A DNA stretch of 64,000 nt from Pseudomonadota bacterium (GCA_016201105.1 JACQDN010000061.1:41536-105535); one strand, 5' to 3'; shown: positions 54,671 to 63,743, counted from the stretch's first letter. The notes: generated by a model not told the origin, from the sequence alone. Numbers and translations: made by a program.

Positions 54671-55870
54671 ATGCAAGCCTGTTTTGCGAATATGCGATTT
54701 GCAGCTATCGCGCTCGTTCTTCTGCTGGCCGCCTGTGCGTCCTACGACAATCCCTACTTCGTGCATTCGGTATGGCGGAACGCGCAGGCCAGCTCCGCCG
54801 ATGTGAACATCTTCTATCTGACCGACCGTGCTGCCGACAAAAACGCGCCGGGCGGTTTCGGCTATGTGCGAGGCAGCGACGCCTCCTGCGGAACGCTGGA
54901 TGCGCTTGTGCCGGCCGCGCGCCTGCCGGCCGGCGACGCCGAATTTGCAAAGACTGTCGCGCGCAAGGGGTTGAGCTGTAGCAACGGCAAAACATCGCTC
55001 GGAGCCCTCGCGGATGCCATCACCCAGGCGGCGGCGCCATGCCGTTCCGTGCTTATCTTCGTGCACGGCTATTACACGGGCTTCGAAACGGCGGCGCTGC
55101 GCACCGCACAGTTGAAGCACGATGCACAGTTCGGCTGTGCAGCAGTCGCCTTCAGCTGGAGCAGCACGGGCACAATCAGCGGCGCCACTTACGAGCAGGA
55201 TCTGCAGGTCAGCGAACAGGCCGAGCCGCTGCTATCCGATCTCGTGCGCGACCTCGCTGCCCGAGGGCTGCGCATTCACATCGTGGCGCACAGCATGGGC
55301 ACCAGGCTGGTTCTAAAGTCGCTGGCCGCCCTGGTACACCGGAACGGCATGCTACGCGAGAACACGATCGGCGAAGTTCTGCTGTTCGCGGGCGATATCA
55401 GCGCCGATCCCCAAGACGACGAATTTCTGCGGCTCGCCGATATCGTGCGCCCTCAGGCGCAGCGCATGACGATCTATGCGGCGAGCGACGATGCGGCGCT
55501 GGCTGTGGCGCGCACACTTCACGGCGGCGCGCGCCGATTGGGTCGCGAACCACAAGGCGATTTGCGCTATCGCGCGGCCGGGCCGCACGCAATCGATGTC
55601 ATCGATGCGAGCGGGGCGCCAGGCGATCTCGTTGGACACGACTATTACGGACTTTCTTTCGAAGTGGTCTCGGACATGGCGCTCACGCTGGCCGGCGTTT
55701 CAACTGCCGATCGTGCAGCCGGAAATGCAGGGCGCAAACCCACACTCGTATGCGAGAAAAATTGCGACGGCGATCCGGTCTATGCCCTGAACGTAAGCGC
55801 AAACCGCAGGCCGAACATCCTGTGGCGGATCGTACGATGGCTCGCGCCGCTGGTGCCTATTTTCGAATAG
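54671..55870 (+). CDS. lipoprotein alpha/beta hydrolase (DUF900)
   Basis: 399 residues. A lipoprotein signal peptide ends in the lipobox LLLAAC (C22). The hydrolase domain has the oxyanion strand LIFVHGYYTGF (130-134 FVHGY) and the nucleophile S208 in HIVAHSMGTR, typical of DUF900 proteins, with a late histidine in LVGHDYYG. Probably an esterase anchored in the outer membrane. An alternative ATG at 54692 would shorten the N-terminus to MRFAAIAL; GGGGG before 54671 decides for the longer form. The end overlaps the convergent rpiA gene. Confidence 0.82.
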   Translation: MQACFANMRFAAIALVLLLAACASYDNPYFVHSVWRNAQASSADVNIFYLTDRAADKNAPGGFGYVRGSDASCGTLDALVPAARLPAGDAEFAKTVARKGLSCSNGKTSLGALADAITQAAAPCRSVLIFVHGYYTGFETAALRTAQLKHDAQFGCAAVAFSWSSTGTISGATYEQDLQVSEQAEPLLSDLVRDLAARGLRIHIVAHSMGTRLVLKSLAALVHRNGMLRENTIGEVLLFAGDISADPQDDEFLRLADIVRPQAQRMTIYAASDDAALAVARTLHGGARRLGREPQGDLRYRAAGPHAIDVIDASGAPGDLVGHDYYGLSFEVVSDMALTLAGVSTADRAAGNAGRKPTLVCEKNCDGDPVYALNVSANRRPNILWRIVRWLAPLVPIFE

Positions 55871-56579
55871 TGTGCTTGCGTTCGATCACTTCGACGCCCT
55901 TTTTGCGGGCGATGACGAGCGCGGTCGCCAGACCGACGAACAATCCGTGATCGACCACGCCGGGAATGTCCGACAGCGCTTTGCCGAGCTTGACCGCGTT
56001 CTTGATGGCCTTGAAGGCGCAGTCATAGATCACATTGCCCCCGTCGGTCCTAAAAGGTGCTCCATCTTTCATGCGCAAGGTCGCGGCAAGACCAGGATAC
56101 CCCAGTGCCGCAGACACCGACATGATGCGGCGCGCGGTTGTGCCATGGCCGAACTCGACCACTTCGACCGGCAAGGGAAATTTGCCCAACCGCCGCACAA
56201 GTTTTGAGCCGTCGGCGATGACGACCATCTGGGTGGAGGACGAAGCGACGAGCTTCTCGCGCAGCAACGCGCCGCCGGCACCCTTGATGAGATTGAGGTT
56301 GCGGTCTGCCTCGTCGGCTCCGTCGATGGTGAGATCGAGCGGTGCGAGTTGATCCAAAGAGGTCAGCGGAATGCCGAGAATGCGAGCCTTTTCCGCCGTG
56401 CGCTCAGATGTGGCCACCGCAGTGATATTCAGGCCACCTTTCACGCGCGGCGCCAGAACCTCGAGAAAAGCCTCCGCCGTAGACCCCGTGCCGAGGCCGA
56501 GCTTCATGCCGTCCAGCACGAAGTCGAGCGCACGGATGGCGGCAGCGCGCTTGAGAGTGTCTTGCGGCGAGAGATTCAT
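55857..56579 (-). CDS. rpiA: ribose-5-phosphate isomerase A
   Basis: 240-residue enzyme interconverting ribose 5-phosphate and ribulose 5-phosphate. Family blocks: GLGTGSTAEAF, LDLTIDGADEAD, KGAGGALLREK and the late GVVDHGLF. Complete. It lies 68 bases downstream of glmS on the same strand and overlaps the convergent hydrolase by 14 bases. Confidence 0.94.
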   Translation of the reverse strand: MNLSPQDTLKRAAAIRALDFVLDGMKLGLGTGSTAEAFLEVLAPRVKGGLNITAVATSERTAEKARILGIPLTSLDQLAPLDLTIDGADEADRNLNLIKGAGGALLREKLVASSSTQMVVIADGSKLVRRLGKFPLPVEVVEFGHGTTARRIMSVSAALGYPGLAATLRMKDGAPFRTDGGNVIYDCAFKAIKNAVKLGKALSDIPGVVDHGLFVGLATALVIARKKGVEVIERKHTIRK

Positions 56580-56647
56580 GAACGAACTATAGGCGCACGG
56601 CGGTCTCTGTCATGTCCCGCAGCGTGTATTTCTGTGGGATCGCGGAT

Positions 56648-58477
56648 TCACTCCACAGTCACGGACTTGGCCAAGTTCCGCGGCTGGTCGACGTCGGTGC
56701 CTTTGGCGACGGCGGCGTAGTAGGCCAGCAGCTGCACCGGCACCGAATAGATCAGCGGCGCGAGGAAATTGTCAGCCTTAGGCACTTCGATGGTCGCCCA
56801 GGCTTTTTCCCCCGCTGCGTCGAGGCCTTTGTGGTCGGAAATCAGGATCACCTTGCCGCCGCGCGCCATGCTTTCCTGCATGTTGGAGACGGTTTTCTCG
56901 AACACCGAGTCGTAAGGCGCGATCACCACCACCGGCACGTTCTCGTCGATGAGCGCGATCGGTCCGTGCTTCATCTCACCCGAAGCATAACCTTCGGCGT
57001 GAATGTAGGAGATTTCCTTGAGCTTCAGCGCACCTTCCAGTGCGATGGGGAAGTTGGCGCCGCGGCCGAGATAGAGAACGTCCTGCGCTTTGGCAACATC
57101 CTGCGCCAGCGCTTCGATTCTGCCTTCCCGCTTGAGCACTTCGACGAGATGGCGCGGTGTTTCCAGCAGCGCGGTGCAAAGCCGCTTCTCCTCTTCGGCC
57201 GAAAGCTTGCCACGCGCGCGGCCGGCCGCGATAGCGAGGCACGCCAATGCCGAAAGCTGACAGGTGAAGGCCTTGGTCGACGCCACACCGATTTCGGGGC
57301 CGGCAAAGGTCGGCACCACGATATCGGCGGCGCGCGCAATCGAGCTTTCCACCACATTGACGAGGGCGATCGTCGTCTGGCCTTGCGATTTGGCATGTTT
57401 CAACGCCGCCAGCGTGTCCGCCGTCTCGCCCGACTGCGACACGAACAGCGCCGCGCCGCCTTCGGCGTAGACCGGATCGCGGTAGCGAAGTTCGGAGGCG
57501 ACATCGACTTCGGTGTGCAGCCGCGCCAGCTTCTCGAACCAGTATTTGCCGACGAGCCCGGCATAGGAGGCGGTGCCGCAGGCTGAGACGGTCAGCCGCG
57601 GCGCTTTGGCGAAGGCTTCCAAAAGTCCCTTTTCCTTCAAGGCGACACGCGGACCGGACGCATCGATGAAGTGGGACAAGGTGTGGCCGACGACTTCCGG
57701 CTGCTCGTAGATTTCCTTCGCCATGAAATGGCGGTGATTGCCCTTGTCCACCAGCGCCGCGGAGGCCTGGGTAATATTGATCTCGCGGGAAACCGGATTG
57801 TCGGCCTCGTCGAAAATCTCAACTTTCGGGCCGTGGACCACCACGACGTCGCCGTCTTCAAGGTAAGCGACGCGATTGGTGAAGGGTGCCAGCGCAAAGG
57901 CGTCGGAGCCGATATAGGCTTCTTTCTCGCCGTAGCCGACCGCAAGCGGTGCGCCCTTGCGTGCGCCCACCAGCAAGCCTTCATGATCGGTGAAAATCAT
58001 GGCCAGAGAGTAGGCGCCGGTCAGTCGCCGAACCGCTTCCATGGCGGCCTTCTCCGGCGGCAAGCCCTGGTCGAGATAGTCGGTGACGAGATGAACGGCG
58101 ACTTCGGTATCGGTTTCCGATGCGAACTTGTGCCCCTTCGCGATCAGCTCGCTGCGCAGTTCGCGGAAATTCTCGATGATGCCGTTGTGCACCAGCGCGA
58201 CGCGCGCGGAGGCGTGCGGATGGGCGTTGCTTTCCGTCGGCGCACCGTGAGTGGCCCAGCGCGTGTGACCAATGCCGGTGCGGCCGGGTAAAGGCTGCGC
58301 GCGCAACAGATCGCCGAGCTGGTTCAGTTTCCCTGGCGAGCGGCGGCGGGTGATGGCGCCATCGACCAGCGTGGCGATCCCGGCGGAATCATAGCCGCGA
58401 TATTCCAGGCGCCTCAGCGCTTCCAGAATGACCGGCGCGCAATCCTTGGCGCCCGCGATGCCGACAATGCCGCACAT
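56648..58477 (-). CDS. glmS: glutamine-fructose-6-phosphate aminotransferase
   Basis: 609-residue enzyme making glucosamine 6-phosphate. N-terminal nucleophile C2 (MCGIVGIAG), glutaminase blocks GHTRWATHG and HNGIIENF, then two SIS isomerase domains (SACGTASYAG, VSQSGETADTLAAL). The ATG overlaps the glmU stop by one base (TAATG), so both are co-translated, giving a compact UDP-GlcNAc module. No glmS ribozyme is visible. Confidence 0.95.
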   Translation of the reverse strand: MCGIVGIAGAKDCAPVILEALRRLEYRGYDSAGIATLVDGAITRRRSPGKLNQLGDLLRAQPLPGRTGIGHTRWATHGAPTESNAHPHASARVALVHNGIIENFRELRSELIAKGHKFASETDTEVAVHLVTDYLDQGLPPEKAAMEAVRRLTGAYSLAMIFTDHEGLLVGARKGAPLAVGYGEKEAYIGSDAFALAPFTNRVAYLEDGDVVVVHGPKVEIFDEADNPVSREINITQASAALVDKGNHRHFMAKEIYEQPEVVGHTLSHFIDASGPRVALKEKGLLEAFAKAPRLTVSACGTASYAGLVGKYWFEKLARLHTEVDVASELRYRDPVYAEGGAALFVSQSGETADTLAALKHAKSQGQTTIALVNVVESSIARAADIVVPTFAGPEIGVASTKAFTCQLSALACLAIAAGRARGKLSAEEEKRLCTALLETPRHLVEVLKREGRIEALAQDVAKAQDVLYLGRGANFPIALEGALKLKEISYIHAEGYASGEMKHGPIALIDENVPVVVIAPYDSVFEKTVSNMQESMARGGKVILISDHKGLDAAGEKAWATIEVPKADNFLAPLIYSVPVQLLAYYAAVAKGTDVDQPRNLAKSVTVE

Positions 58478-59835
58478 TACTTCTCTCCACGCTGTTTGTT
58501 TTCACGCTGGGCCTTCTCGGTCTTCTTGCGGTTGCGGAATTTCTCCGCCCAGCCCGAAATTTCTCTCTGCTCGGAGCGCTCCACCGCGAGCGAGTCCTTG
58601 GCCACTTCCTTGGTGACGACCGATCCAGCGCCCACATAGGCGCCATCGTTCACTTTCACCGGCGCGACCAGCGCGCTGTTCGATCCGATGAAGACATTGG
58701 CGCCGATCTCGGTGTGGTGCTTGTCGAACCCGTCATAGTTGCAGGTGATGGTGCCCGCACCGATGTTGGAGCCGGCGCCGACCCGCGCATCGCCCAGATA
58801 GGCCAAATGGTTGGCTTTGACGCCTTTTTCAATGCGTGCGTTCTTCACCTCGACAAAATTGCCGATGTGCACATTTTCTTCGAGCTTCGCGCCCGGGCGC
58901 AGCCGCGCATAAGGCCCGACCAAAGCGCCTTCGCCGACCTCCGCCCCTTCCAGATGCGAGAAAGCGCGGATCACGGCATGGCTGTGCACCGTGACGCCCG
59001 GACCGAAGACGACGAAGGGTTCAACGCTGACGTCGGCTTCCAGCACAGTGTCGTGAGACAGAAAGACGGTTTCGGGGGCTACCATGCCCACGCCGCCGGC
59101 CAACGCTTTGGAGCGCAGGCGTTGCTGCATGACCGCTTCGCAGGCCGCGAGTTCGCCGCGGCTGTTCACGCCCATCATTTCGGCTTCCTCGGCTTCGACG
59201 ATGGCGCAGCGCAGCCCTTCCGCTTTCGCGAAGGAGGGAATGTCGGTGAGATAGTATTCGCCTTGCGCGTTTTCGTTCTTCAACCGAGCCGCCCAGCGAA
59301 AAAACGCATGCGCATCGGCAGCCATGATGCCCGCATTGCACAGCGTGACCTTGCGTTCGTTGGCATCGGCATCCTTGTATTCCACGATGCGGTCGAGCGT
59401 ATCGTCCCGCTCACGCAGCACGCGGCCATAAGCTTTGCTTTGCGATTCAAAAGCGACGATCGCCATGCCGGATTCTTCACGTGCAGCGAAAGAGGCCTCG
59501 AGTGTCGCCGACGTCGTCAAAGGCATGTCGCCATAGCCGACAACGACAATGCCGCGAAAATCCTTGAGCAGGCTTTCAGCGCACTTTGCAGCGTGTCCGG
59601 TGCCGAGCTGCTTATCCTGGATGACGCTCTGCGCACCCTGGCTCGCGGTATAGGCGCGCACGTCGCCGTGCTGAGGCGCGGTGACGACGACCACACGCTC
59701 CACGCCCGCGCCGCGCGCGGCCTCTATCACGTGACCGAGGATCGGACGGCCGGCGATTCTGTGCATGACTTTGGGCAACGCGGATTTCATCCGCGTGCCC
59801 ATGCCGGCTGCCAGAATGATTGCTGCTCGCGCCAT
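58477..59835 (-). CDS. glmU: bifunctional GlmU (GlcN-1-P acetyltransferase/uridyltransferase)
   Basis: 452 residues. Uridyltransferase domain with LAAGMGTRMKSALPKVMH, acetyltransferase left-handed beta-helix domain with the hexapeptide pattern and GAGTITCNYDGFDKH. It makes UDP-N-acetylglucosamine for peptidoglycan and lipid A. The C-terminus ends in a lysine-rich tail. It is directly followed by glmS. Confidence 0.95.
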   Translation of the reverse strand: MARAAIILAAGMGTRMKSALPKVMHRIAGRPILGHVIEAARGAGVERVVVVTAPQHGDVRAYTASQGAQSVIQDKQLGTGHAAKCAESLLKDFRGIVVVGYGDMPLTTSATLEASFAAREESGMAIVAFESQSKAYGRVLRERDDTLDRIVEYKDADANERKVTLCNAGIMAADAHAFFRWAARLKNENAQGEYYLTDIPSFAKAEGLRCAIVEAEEAEMMGVNSRGELAACEAVMQQRLRSKALAGGVGMVAPETVFLSHDTVLEADVSVEPFVVFGPGVTVHSHAVIRAFSHLEGAEVGEGALVGPYARLRPGAKLEENVHIGNFVEVKNARIEKGVKANHLAYLGDARVGAGSNIGAGTITCNYDGFDKHHTEIGANVFIGSNSALVAPVKVNDGAYVGAGSVVTKEVAKDSLAVERSEQREISGWAEKFRNRKKTEKAQRENKQRGEK

Positions 59836-59972
59836 TGGTGCGATGCTCCCGCTACTTTGCGCCGAAATTTTGCTCGCCGCCGGATAAACGCCTATCTGAA
59901 AACGGCAAAATGAAGATTTGCGACGCTATATTGCCACAGATGCCTGCCTGATTCCTTACCGCCAATTCACCG

Positions 59973-60650
59973 ATGCCAAATCCCAATTCCCCTGCCCTGA
60001 TTTTCGATCTCGACGGCACGCTGGTGGACACCGCGCCCGACCTTCTGGGCGCGCTCAATGCCGTCCTGGATCGAGCTGGCCGGCGGCGGGTGGATATCAA
60101 GGACTTGCGCCATCTTGTGGGGCATGGCGCTCGCGCCATGCTGGGCAAAGCGATGAAGATGACGGGCGAGCCGGCAGACACCGATCGCCTGCCCCGGCTG
60201 GTGGACGATTTCATCGCCCACTACCGCGAGCATCTGGCGGACGAAAGCCTCCCCTTCCCCGGCGTGGAGGAGACGTTGGCGGCCTTGCGAGCGCAGGGCG
60301 CGCGTCTTGCGGTGCTCACCAACAAGCCGCAGGAACTCACCGAACTGCTGCTTCCAGCTCTGAAGCTCGATTCCTATTTCGGTGCCGTATGCGGCGCGGG
60401 GCGGCTGTCGAGCGTCAAACCCGATGCGCGTGTCTTTCATCATGTGGTGGACGAATTGGGTGGCCTTGGCGCCGGCGCCGTGATGATCGGCGACAGTGCG
60501 ACTGACGTGGCGACAGCGCGCGCGGCCAACGCGCCGGTCATTCTCGTTTCTTACGGCTACACGCCGCAACCGGCACACCTGTTGGGCGGCGATGCCGTGA
60601 CCGACAATTTCCGGGACATTCCCGCTTTGGCGCTGAAGCTGCTGGGCTGA
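59973..60650 (+). CDS. gph: phosphoglycolate phosphatase (HAD family)
   Basis: 225 residues. HAD motif I LIFDLDGTLVDT (D12, D14), motif II VLTNKPQE, motif III K in SVKPDAR and motif IV GDSATDVATARAAN. The length and the N-terminal cap helices match Gph, which salvages 2-phosphoglycolate from DNA repair and oxygenation. Divergent from glmU across 137 bases. Confidence 0.9.
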   Translation: MPNPNSPALIFDLDGTLVDTAPDLLGALNAVLDRAGRRRVDIKDLRHLVGHGARAMLGKAMKMTGEPADTDRLPRLVDDFIAHYREHLADESLPFPGVEETLAALRAQGARLAVLTNKPQELTELLLPALKLDSYFGAVCGAGRLSSVKPDARVFHHVVDELGGLGAGAVMIGDSATDVATARAANAPVILVSYGYTPQPAHLLGGDAVTDNFRDIPALALKLLG

Positions 60651-60707
60651 AACAGACGGCTACGGCTCCAGCAATCTTTTGAATAATTGCGTACAATTCT
60701 TGTCTGC

Positions 60708-60736
60708 TTGACGAAATGCGGCCGTCAACCCTATAG
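60708..60736 (+). promoter_or_regulatory. promoter of tRNA-Val
   Basis: TTGACG (60708-60713) and CTATAG (60731-60736) with a 17-base spacer match the alphaproteobacterial housekeeping consensus. The start of the tRNA lies 33 bases after the -10. Confidence 0.75.
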
Positions 60737-60768
60737 GGCGGGTCCGCATTTCTTCCGCCTTGTGAGGC

Positions 60769-60843
60769 GGGCGCGTAGCTCAGCGGGAGAGCACTCCCTT
60801 CACACGGGAGGGGTCACAGGTTCAATCCCTGTCGCGCCCACCA
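60769..60843 (+). tRNA. tRNA-Val (anticodon CAC)
   Basis: A 75-base cloverleaf: acceptor stem GGGCGCG/CGCGCCC, D arm GCTCAGCGGGAGAGC, anticodon stem CTCCC/GGGAG around the loop TTCACAC (anticodon CAC, reading GUG), T arm ACAGG-TTCAATC-CCTGT, with encoded CCA at 60841-60843. Its 3' half is the likely attachment site of the element to the right. Confidence 0.96.
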
Positions 60844-60890
60844 TATAAGCCAAGCAAATCAACACTTTCCGCAAACGCCGTTTTGTTCCT

Positions 60891-60929
60891 CTCGGCATAT
60901 CTCGGCATACAAAGGCAGAACTCGGCATA
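60891..60929 (+). repeat. three phased direct repeats CTCGGCATA
   Basis: Identical 9-mers at 60891, 60901 and 60921, that is at offsets of 10 and 20 bases, about 48 bases beyond the tRNA 3' end. Helical phasing next to a tRNA end is what integrase arm-type binding sites look like (inference). Confidence 0.65.
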
Positions 60930-61013
60930 GGAAGTCGTGGAGAATCCGTGGAGTTTGTTGCTATGCCGTTCACCGCGCAAAAGTTGCATTGCAATCAGAG
61001 CCGGAACTACCCA

Positions 61014-61307
61014 ATGGCCGATCTCCAAGTTACCTGCATCAACAAAGAGCCGCGCGTCGATCCTCATCACGGAATCACTCATCTCGGCGGTCCGGGCAGT
61101 AGCGGTAATGGATGGAAGTGGCCGCGAGCCACTGTCATCAGCTCGATCGAAACAGGCACGAATACGTTCTACACGCTTGTCAATGGCAAACGCGCTAATG
61201 TCGCTGTGATCGACGGCCCGAACGGCAAATATGTCCGCACGCATGCCGACGGCCAATGGAACGACAACCTGCTTGCGCTCAAAGAATGCGGCATCGCAGG
61301 CCCCTGA
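61014..61307 (+). CDS. DUF3892 domain protein
   Basis: 97 residues matching DUF3892: MADLQVTCINKEPRVDP, THLGG, the FYTLVNGKRANVAVID strands and KYVRTHADGQWNDNLLALKEC at the end. Function unknown; such genes are often found on phages and genomic islands. The ATG at 61014 is chosen because it starts the domain; the frame extends 22 codons upstream into the repeat region. The only plus-strand gene in this part of the element. Confidence 0.82.
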   Translation: MADLQVTCINKEPRVDPHHGITHLGGPGSSGNGWKWPRATVISSIETGTNTFYTLVNGKRANVAVIDGPNGKYVRTHADGQWNDNLLALKECGIAGP

Positions 61308-61340
61308 CACCGGCGGACCTGTCCCGACGATTCGGGTCAC

Positions 61341-61362
61341 CTTCGGTAAACTTGCCGAAGGT
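61341..61362 (+). terminator. possible hairpin after the DUF3892 gene
   Basis: CCTTCGG-N8-CCGAAGG, 33 bases after the stop. The bases that follow are A-rich rather than T-rich, so termination on the plus strand is uncertain. Confidence 0.35.
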
Positions 61363-61363
61363 T

Positions 61364-61401
61364 AAAAAGCAAAAAGCCCGGCAGCTTTCGCCACCGGGCT
61401 C
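61364..61401 (-). terminator. intrinsic terminator of the minus-strand phage-like genes
   Basis: On the minus strand, AGCCCGGTGGC-GAAA-GCTGCCGGGCT (two wobble pairs, GAAA tetraloop) is followed by TTTTTGCTTTTT. It lies 31 bases after the stop of the coiled-coil membrane-protein gene. Confidence 0.85.
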
Positions 61402-61431
61402 GGTTTCCCACTTAAATCTTCGATTCGGAGT

Positions 61432-61767
61432 TCAGTCGCCGCCGTGTTGCTGCCTGCGCTGGTTGGCCAGCAGCGTATCGAGCTTATCGTCCATCTTGTC
61501 GATTTTCTTCTTGATATCGTCGACCTGGCCACTGGTGACCGTCTGGTTTGTCTTCATATCGGAAAGCTGATCGCGGATTGTGGTGAGATTATCCTCGACT
61601 TTGGTGATCCGCTTGGAGTTTGAGTCCGCCAAGGCCGACACGTTGCTGAGCGGCCCGGCGATCGCCGTGAAATAAAGGACGGTGACGCCAGACGCGAACA
61701 GCATGAGATAGGCGCTCGCCCGGTATTTTGGCGGGAGCCTATCGACAAAGTCACCAACGGCAGCCAT
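61432..61767 (-). CDS. phage-like coiled-coil membrane protein
   Basis: 111 residues. One transmembrane helix (YLMLFASGVTVLYFTAIAG, about 18-36) followed by a heptad-rich coiled coil (TKVEDNLTTIRDQLSDMK, VDDIKKKIDKMDDKLDTLL) and a glutamine-rich tail. The layout fits small phage membrane proteins next to lysis genes. ATG at 61767 is preferred because AGGGG lies nine bases upstream; ATGs at 61773 and 61776 are too close to it. Confidence 0.7.
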   Translation of the reverse strand: MAAVGDFVDRLPPKYRASAYLMLFASGVTVLYFTAIAGPLSNVSALADSNSKRITKVEDNLTTIRDQLSDMKTNQTVTSGQVDDIKKKIDKMDDKLDTLLANQRRQQHGGD

Positions 61768-61806
61768 GCGCATCATCCCCTAGAACGCGTGAAGCGGAGG
61801 AAACGT

Positions 61807-62274
61807 TCAGGCGGGCAGCTTGGCGATAATCTTGCGTTCGATCTGCTCATCGGTGAGACCGAGCTTCTTCAACGCATCGGGAGCATGCTCGGACAGATAG
61901 GTGGCGACAAGCGCAATCCGAGGATCCTTGACGTCGACCTTTCCGAACTTCGCTTGTGCCGCCGCGTCCGCGGTCTTTACCGCCCAGGCAACACCATTTT
62001 GGATTGCCTGGTCGAGAAAGACACGCTGCTGATCGTCAAGTTGGAAGCCGAGCGACGCGCTATAGCGTTTGACCGCCCAGGTCACGAGCCCGAGCAGCAC
62101 AGCAGCGAGTATCTGGAAAAAATAGTCGATGATGGTCGTGAAGTTGGCGGTCGTATCGCTGGTAGCTGCCGCGGCCGCGTAGGCGGCGATCGGATGAAGT
62201 AAAAGAACGGCGAGCACAAGAAGTACGAAGAGCGCGAGCATATGCACGCGCAAAAAGCGCGAGAGCAAAGTCAT
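61807..62274 (-). CDS. holin-like protein (LLH-type)
   Basis: 155 residues. An N-terminal hydrophobic helix (LALFVLLVLAVLLLH), a second membrane segment (YFFQILAAVLLGLVTWAVKRY) and a soluble tail ending in RKIIAKL. The second helix followed by DDQQRVFLDQAIQNGVAWA resembles phage holins of the LLH superfamily. AAGGAG seven bases before the ATG. Role in lysis is inferred from the layout. Confidence 0.65.
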   Translation of the reverse strand: MTLLSRFLRVHMLALFVLLVLAVLLLHPIAAYAAAAATSDTTANFTTIIDYFFQILAAVLLGLVTWAVKRYSASLGFQLDDQQRVFLDQAIQNGVAWAVKTADAAAQAKFGKVDVKDPRIALVATYLSEHAPDALKKLGLTDEQIERKIIAKLPA

Positions 62275-62342
62275 GATGATCTCCTTCGGGGATCGGGGAT
62301 TATGGGCCGCCGTTAGCAGCGGCCCGATAGCGATATGCGAAG

Positions 62343-62672
62343 TCAGGCCTTCGCCGCAGCGTCCTTCTGCAGCTGATCGTCGGCCACATCGATCTTGCCC
62401 CTAAGGGCAAGCAGCTGCTCCGGTGTCGGCGCCGCACCGCCGTCGATCATCGACTTGATGTCGTTGTAAGCGGCCGTGATCTCCGGAACGCTGTCGACCA
62501 GGCCTTTCAAGATGTTTGCGATCTCCGGAATGGTGAAGCCGACGATCGTGCCGGCACCTGGCAAAGCGATGGATGCAAGAGTGCCGAGGACGCCGATGAA
62601 GTTCTTCACTTCGTCGAGGTTGATGGGCGCGGCCGTCTGCTGATCCGCGGCCGGGGATTTCGGGTCTGACAT
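62343..62672 (-). CDS. phage-like small protein, unrecognised
   Basis: 109 residues. A central hydrophobic and glycine-rich region (LGTLASIALPGAGTIVGFTIPEIANIL) is flanked by charged ends. Not assigned to a family. A GAAGGAA ribosome-binding site lies 8-14 bases before the ATG. Same strand and spacing as its neighbours, so part of the same transcript. Confidence 0.65.
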   Translation of the reverse strand: MSDPKSPAADQQTAAPINLDEVKNFIGVLGTLASIALPGAGTIVGFTIPEIANILKGLVDSVPEITAAYNDIKSMIDGGAAPTPEQLLALRGKIDVADDQLQKDAAAKA

Positions 62673-62721
62673 GGATATTTTCCTTCGAGAATTGTTTGGG
62701 GAAGTCGTGCGAGCGATCCGC

Positions 62722-63102
62722 CTATTGCGTCGGTGTCACGCCGAATTGTTTGAGATAGCCTGTGAAGGCCGGATATGCCTGATTGAAGGCGTCCATCGCC
62801 ACTTTCAGCTTCGCACTGTCGCCGGCGGCGTTGGCGGTCAGCGCATCGTCGAGATCGATACGCAGATCATGGCTCAGCTTGGCCACTTCATCGGCGCAAG
62901 CCTTGTTGCAGCGATCGGTCTTGACGAAGGCATCGGCCGCTGTATCCGCCGCGACGAAAAGATGGCCGGCCGCATCGACCGTTTTTGCCTCCGTGGGCGT
63001 GGTCTGGGTCTGTGTCAGCCAGGCGGCCGTGTCCTGAACGGTCTGACAGCCGCCAAGCGAGATCGCGCACGCAGCGGCGAGCGCGAGAAATTTGAGTTTC
63101 AT
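62722..63102 (-). CDS. small phage-like lipoprotein
   Basis: 126 residues. Lipoprotein signal MKLKFLALAAACAISLGGC with the lipobox LGGC, then a helical mature part (HDLRIDLDDALTANAAGDSAKLK) with one cysteine pair (RCNKAC). Position beside a holin-like gene would fit a spanin-type partner, but no such motif is seen. GGAG six bases before ATG 63102 decides the start. Confidence 0.65.
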   Translation of the reverse strand: MKLKFLALAAACAISLGGCQTVQDTAAWLTQTQTTPTEAKTVDAAGHLFVAADTAADAFVKTDRCNKACADEVAKLSHDLRIDLDDALTANAAGDSAKLKVAMDAFNQAYPAFTGYLKQFGVTPTQ

Positions 63103-63214
63103 GATGTTCTCCGGGGTGTCGGGGTTGTGCTGGACAGGTTCGTCGCAGCGGTGAGCGCGCAGCCCCCGAGGTCCGCCCACGTTTGCAGCAACAACGGCTC
63201 GCCGATGGGGCGAG

Positions 63215-63514
63215 TTATTTCTTGGGATAGAGCGGTGATTGATCGATGTTCGCGCGGGCTAGGAATGCAGCTTCTTCGTCGGATAGTTCGCAGTCTTCAT
63301 TCACGATCTGCATGTCCGGCCAAGATACGGTTCCAACTTCGTCGATCCACCAGGTCGCCGATATCGCGCCGCCGAGCGTGGAGGTATCTTGATCGAGGCG
63401 TTCGATGATGCGTTTCTTGTCAGGGAAATTCGGCGTTCCGCCAGACCATGTCTCGATCAAGCGGCAGCGCTCGCCGTTCGCAAAGCGGATTGGCTTTGTC
63501 CAATCGAGAGACAT
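63215..63514 (-). CDS. unrecognised 99-residue protein
   Basis: Soluble, acidic and aromatic-rich (KPIRFANGERCRLIETWSGG; ISATWWIDEVGTVSWPD). It resembles the small cytoplasmic orphan proteins of prophages, with no family recognised. Its ATG follows directly on the stop of the next gene upstream, so the two are coupled. Confidence 0.6.
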   Translation of the reverse strand: MSLDWTKPIRFANGERCRLIETWSGGTPNFPDKKRIIERLDQDTSTLGGAISATWWIDEVGTVSWPDMQIVNEDCELSDEEAAFLARANIDQSPLYPKK

Positions 63515-63730
63515 CTATTGAACGGTGTTGGCCACGCCACGCATCTGCGCGACGATGTATTCCGACATTCCAGCTTCGCTAGTTTCACGAATGGTCGACC
63601 ACGGGATGTCGAGCTTGATGATCTTATCGTCCATCACCACGCCAACCGTGACACTTTCTCTCTCACGAGCCGCTGCAATCTTTCCGGCGGGATCGTTTGC
63701 GACCGGTTCGCCGCGCTCTGCCGCCTTCAA
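63515..63730 (-). CDS. unrecognised small protein
   Basis: About 71 residues from a TTG at 63730; the core reads MDDKIIKLDIPWSTIRETSEAG. The reading frame stays open upstream with a natural-looking helix (KTQADKIAAALKAAERGE) but no start codon before a stop, so the true start is unclear or the 5' part is damaged. No family recognised. Confidence 0.5.
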   Translation of the reverse strand: MKAAERGEPVANDPAGKIAAARERESVTVGVVMDDKIIKLDIPWSTIRETSEAGMSEYIVAQMRGVANTVQ

Positions 63731-63743
63731 TGCAGCCGCGATC

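Noticed and set aside
56580..56647. glmS ribozyme or riboswitch
   Set aside because: glmS is preceded directly by glmU with a one-base overlap; there is no leader to hold one, and the base run after glmS shows no such fold.
60800..60994. Minus-strand frame ending in GATGIEPVTPPV
   Set aside because: This is the well-known spurious translation of the reverse of a tRNA and its flank.
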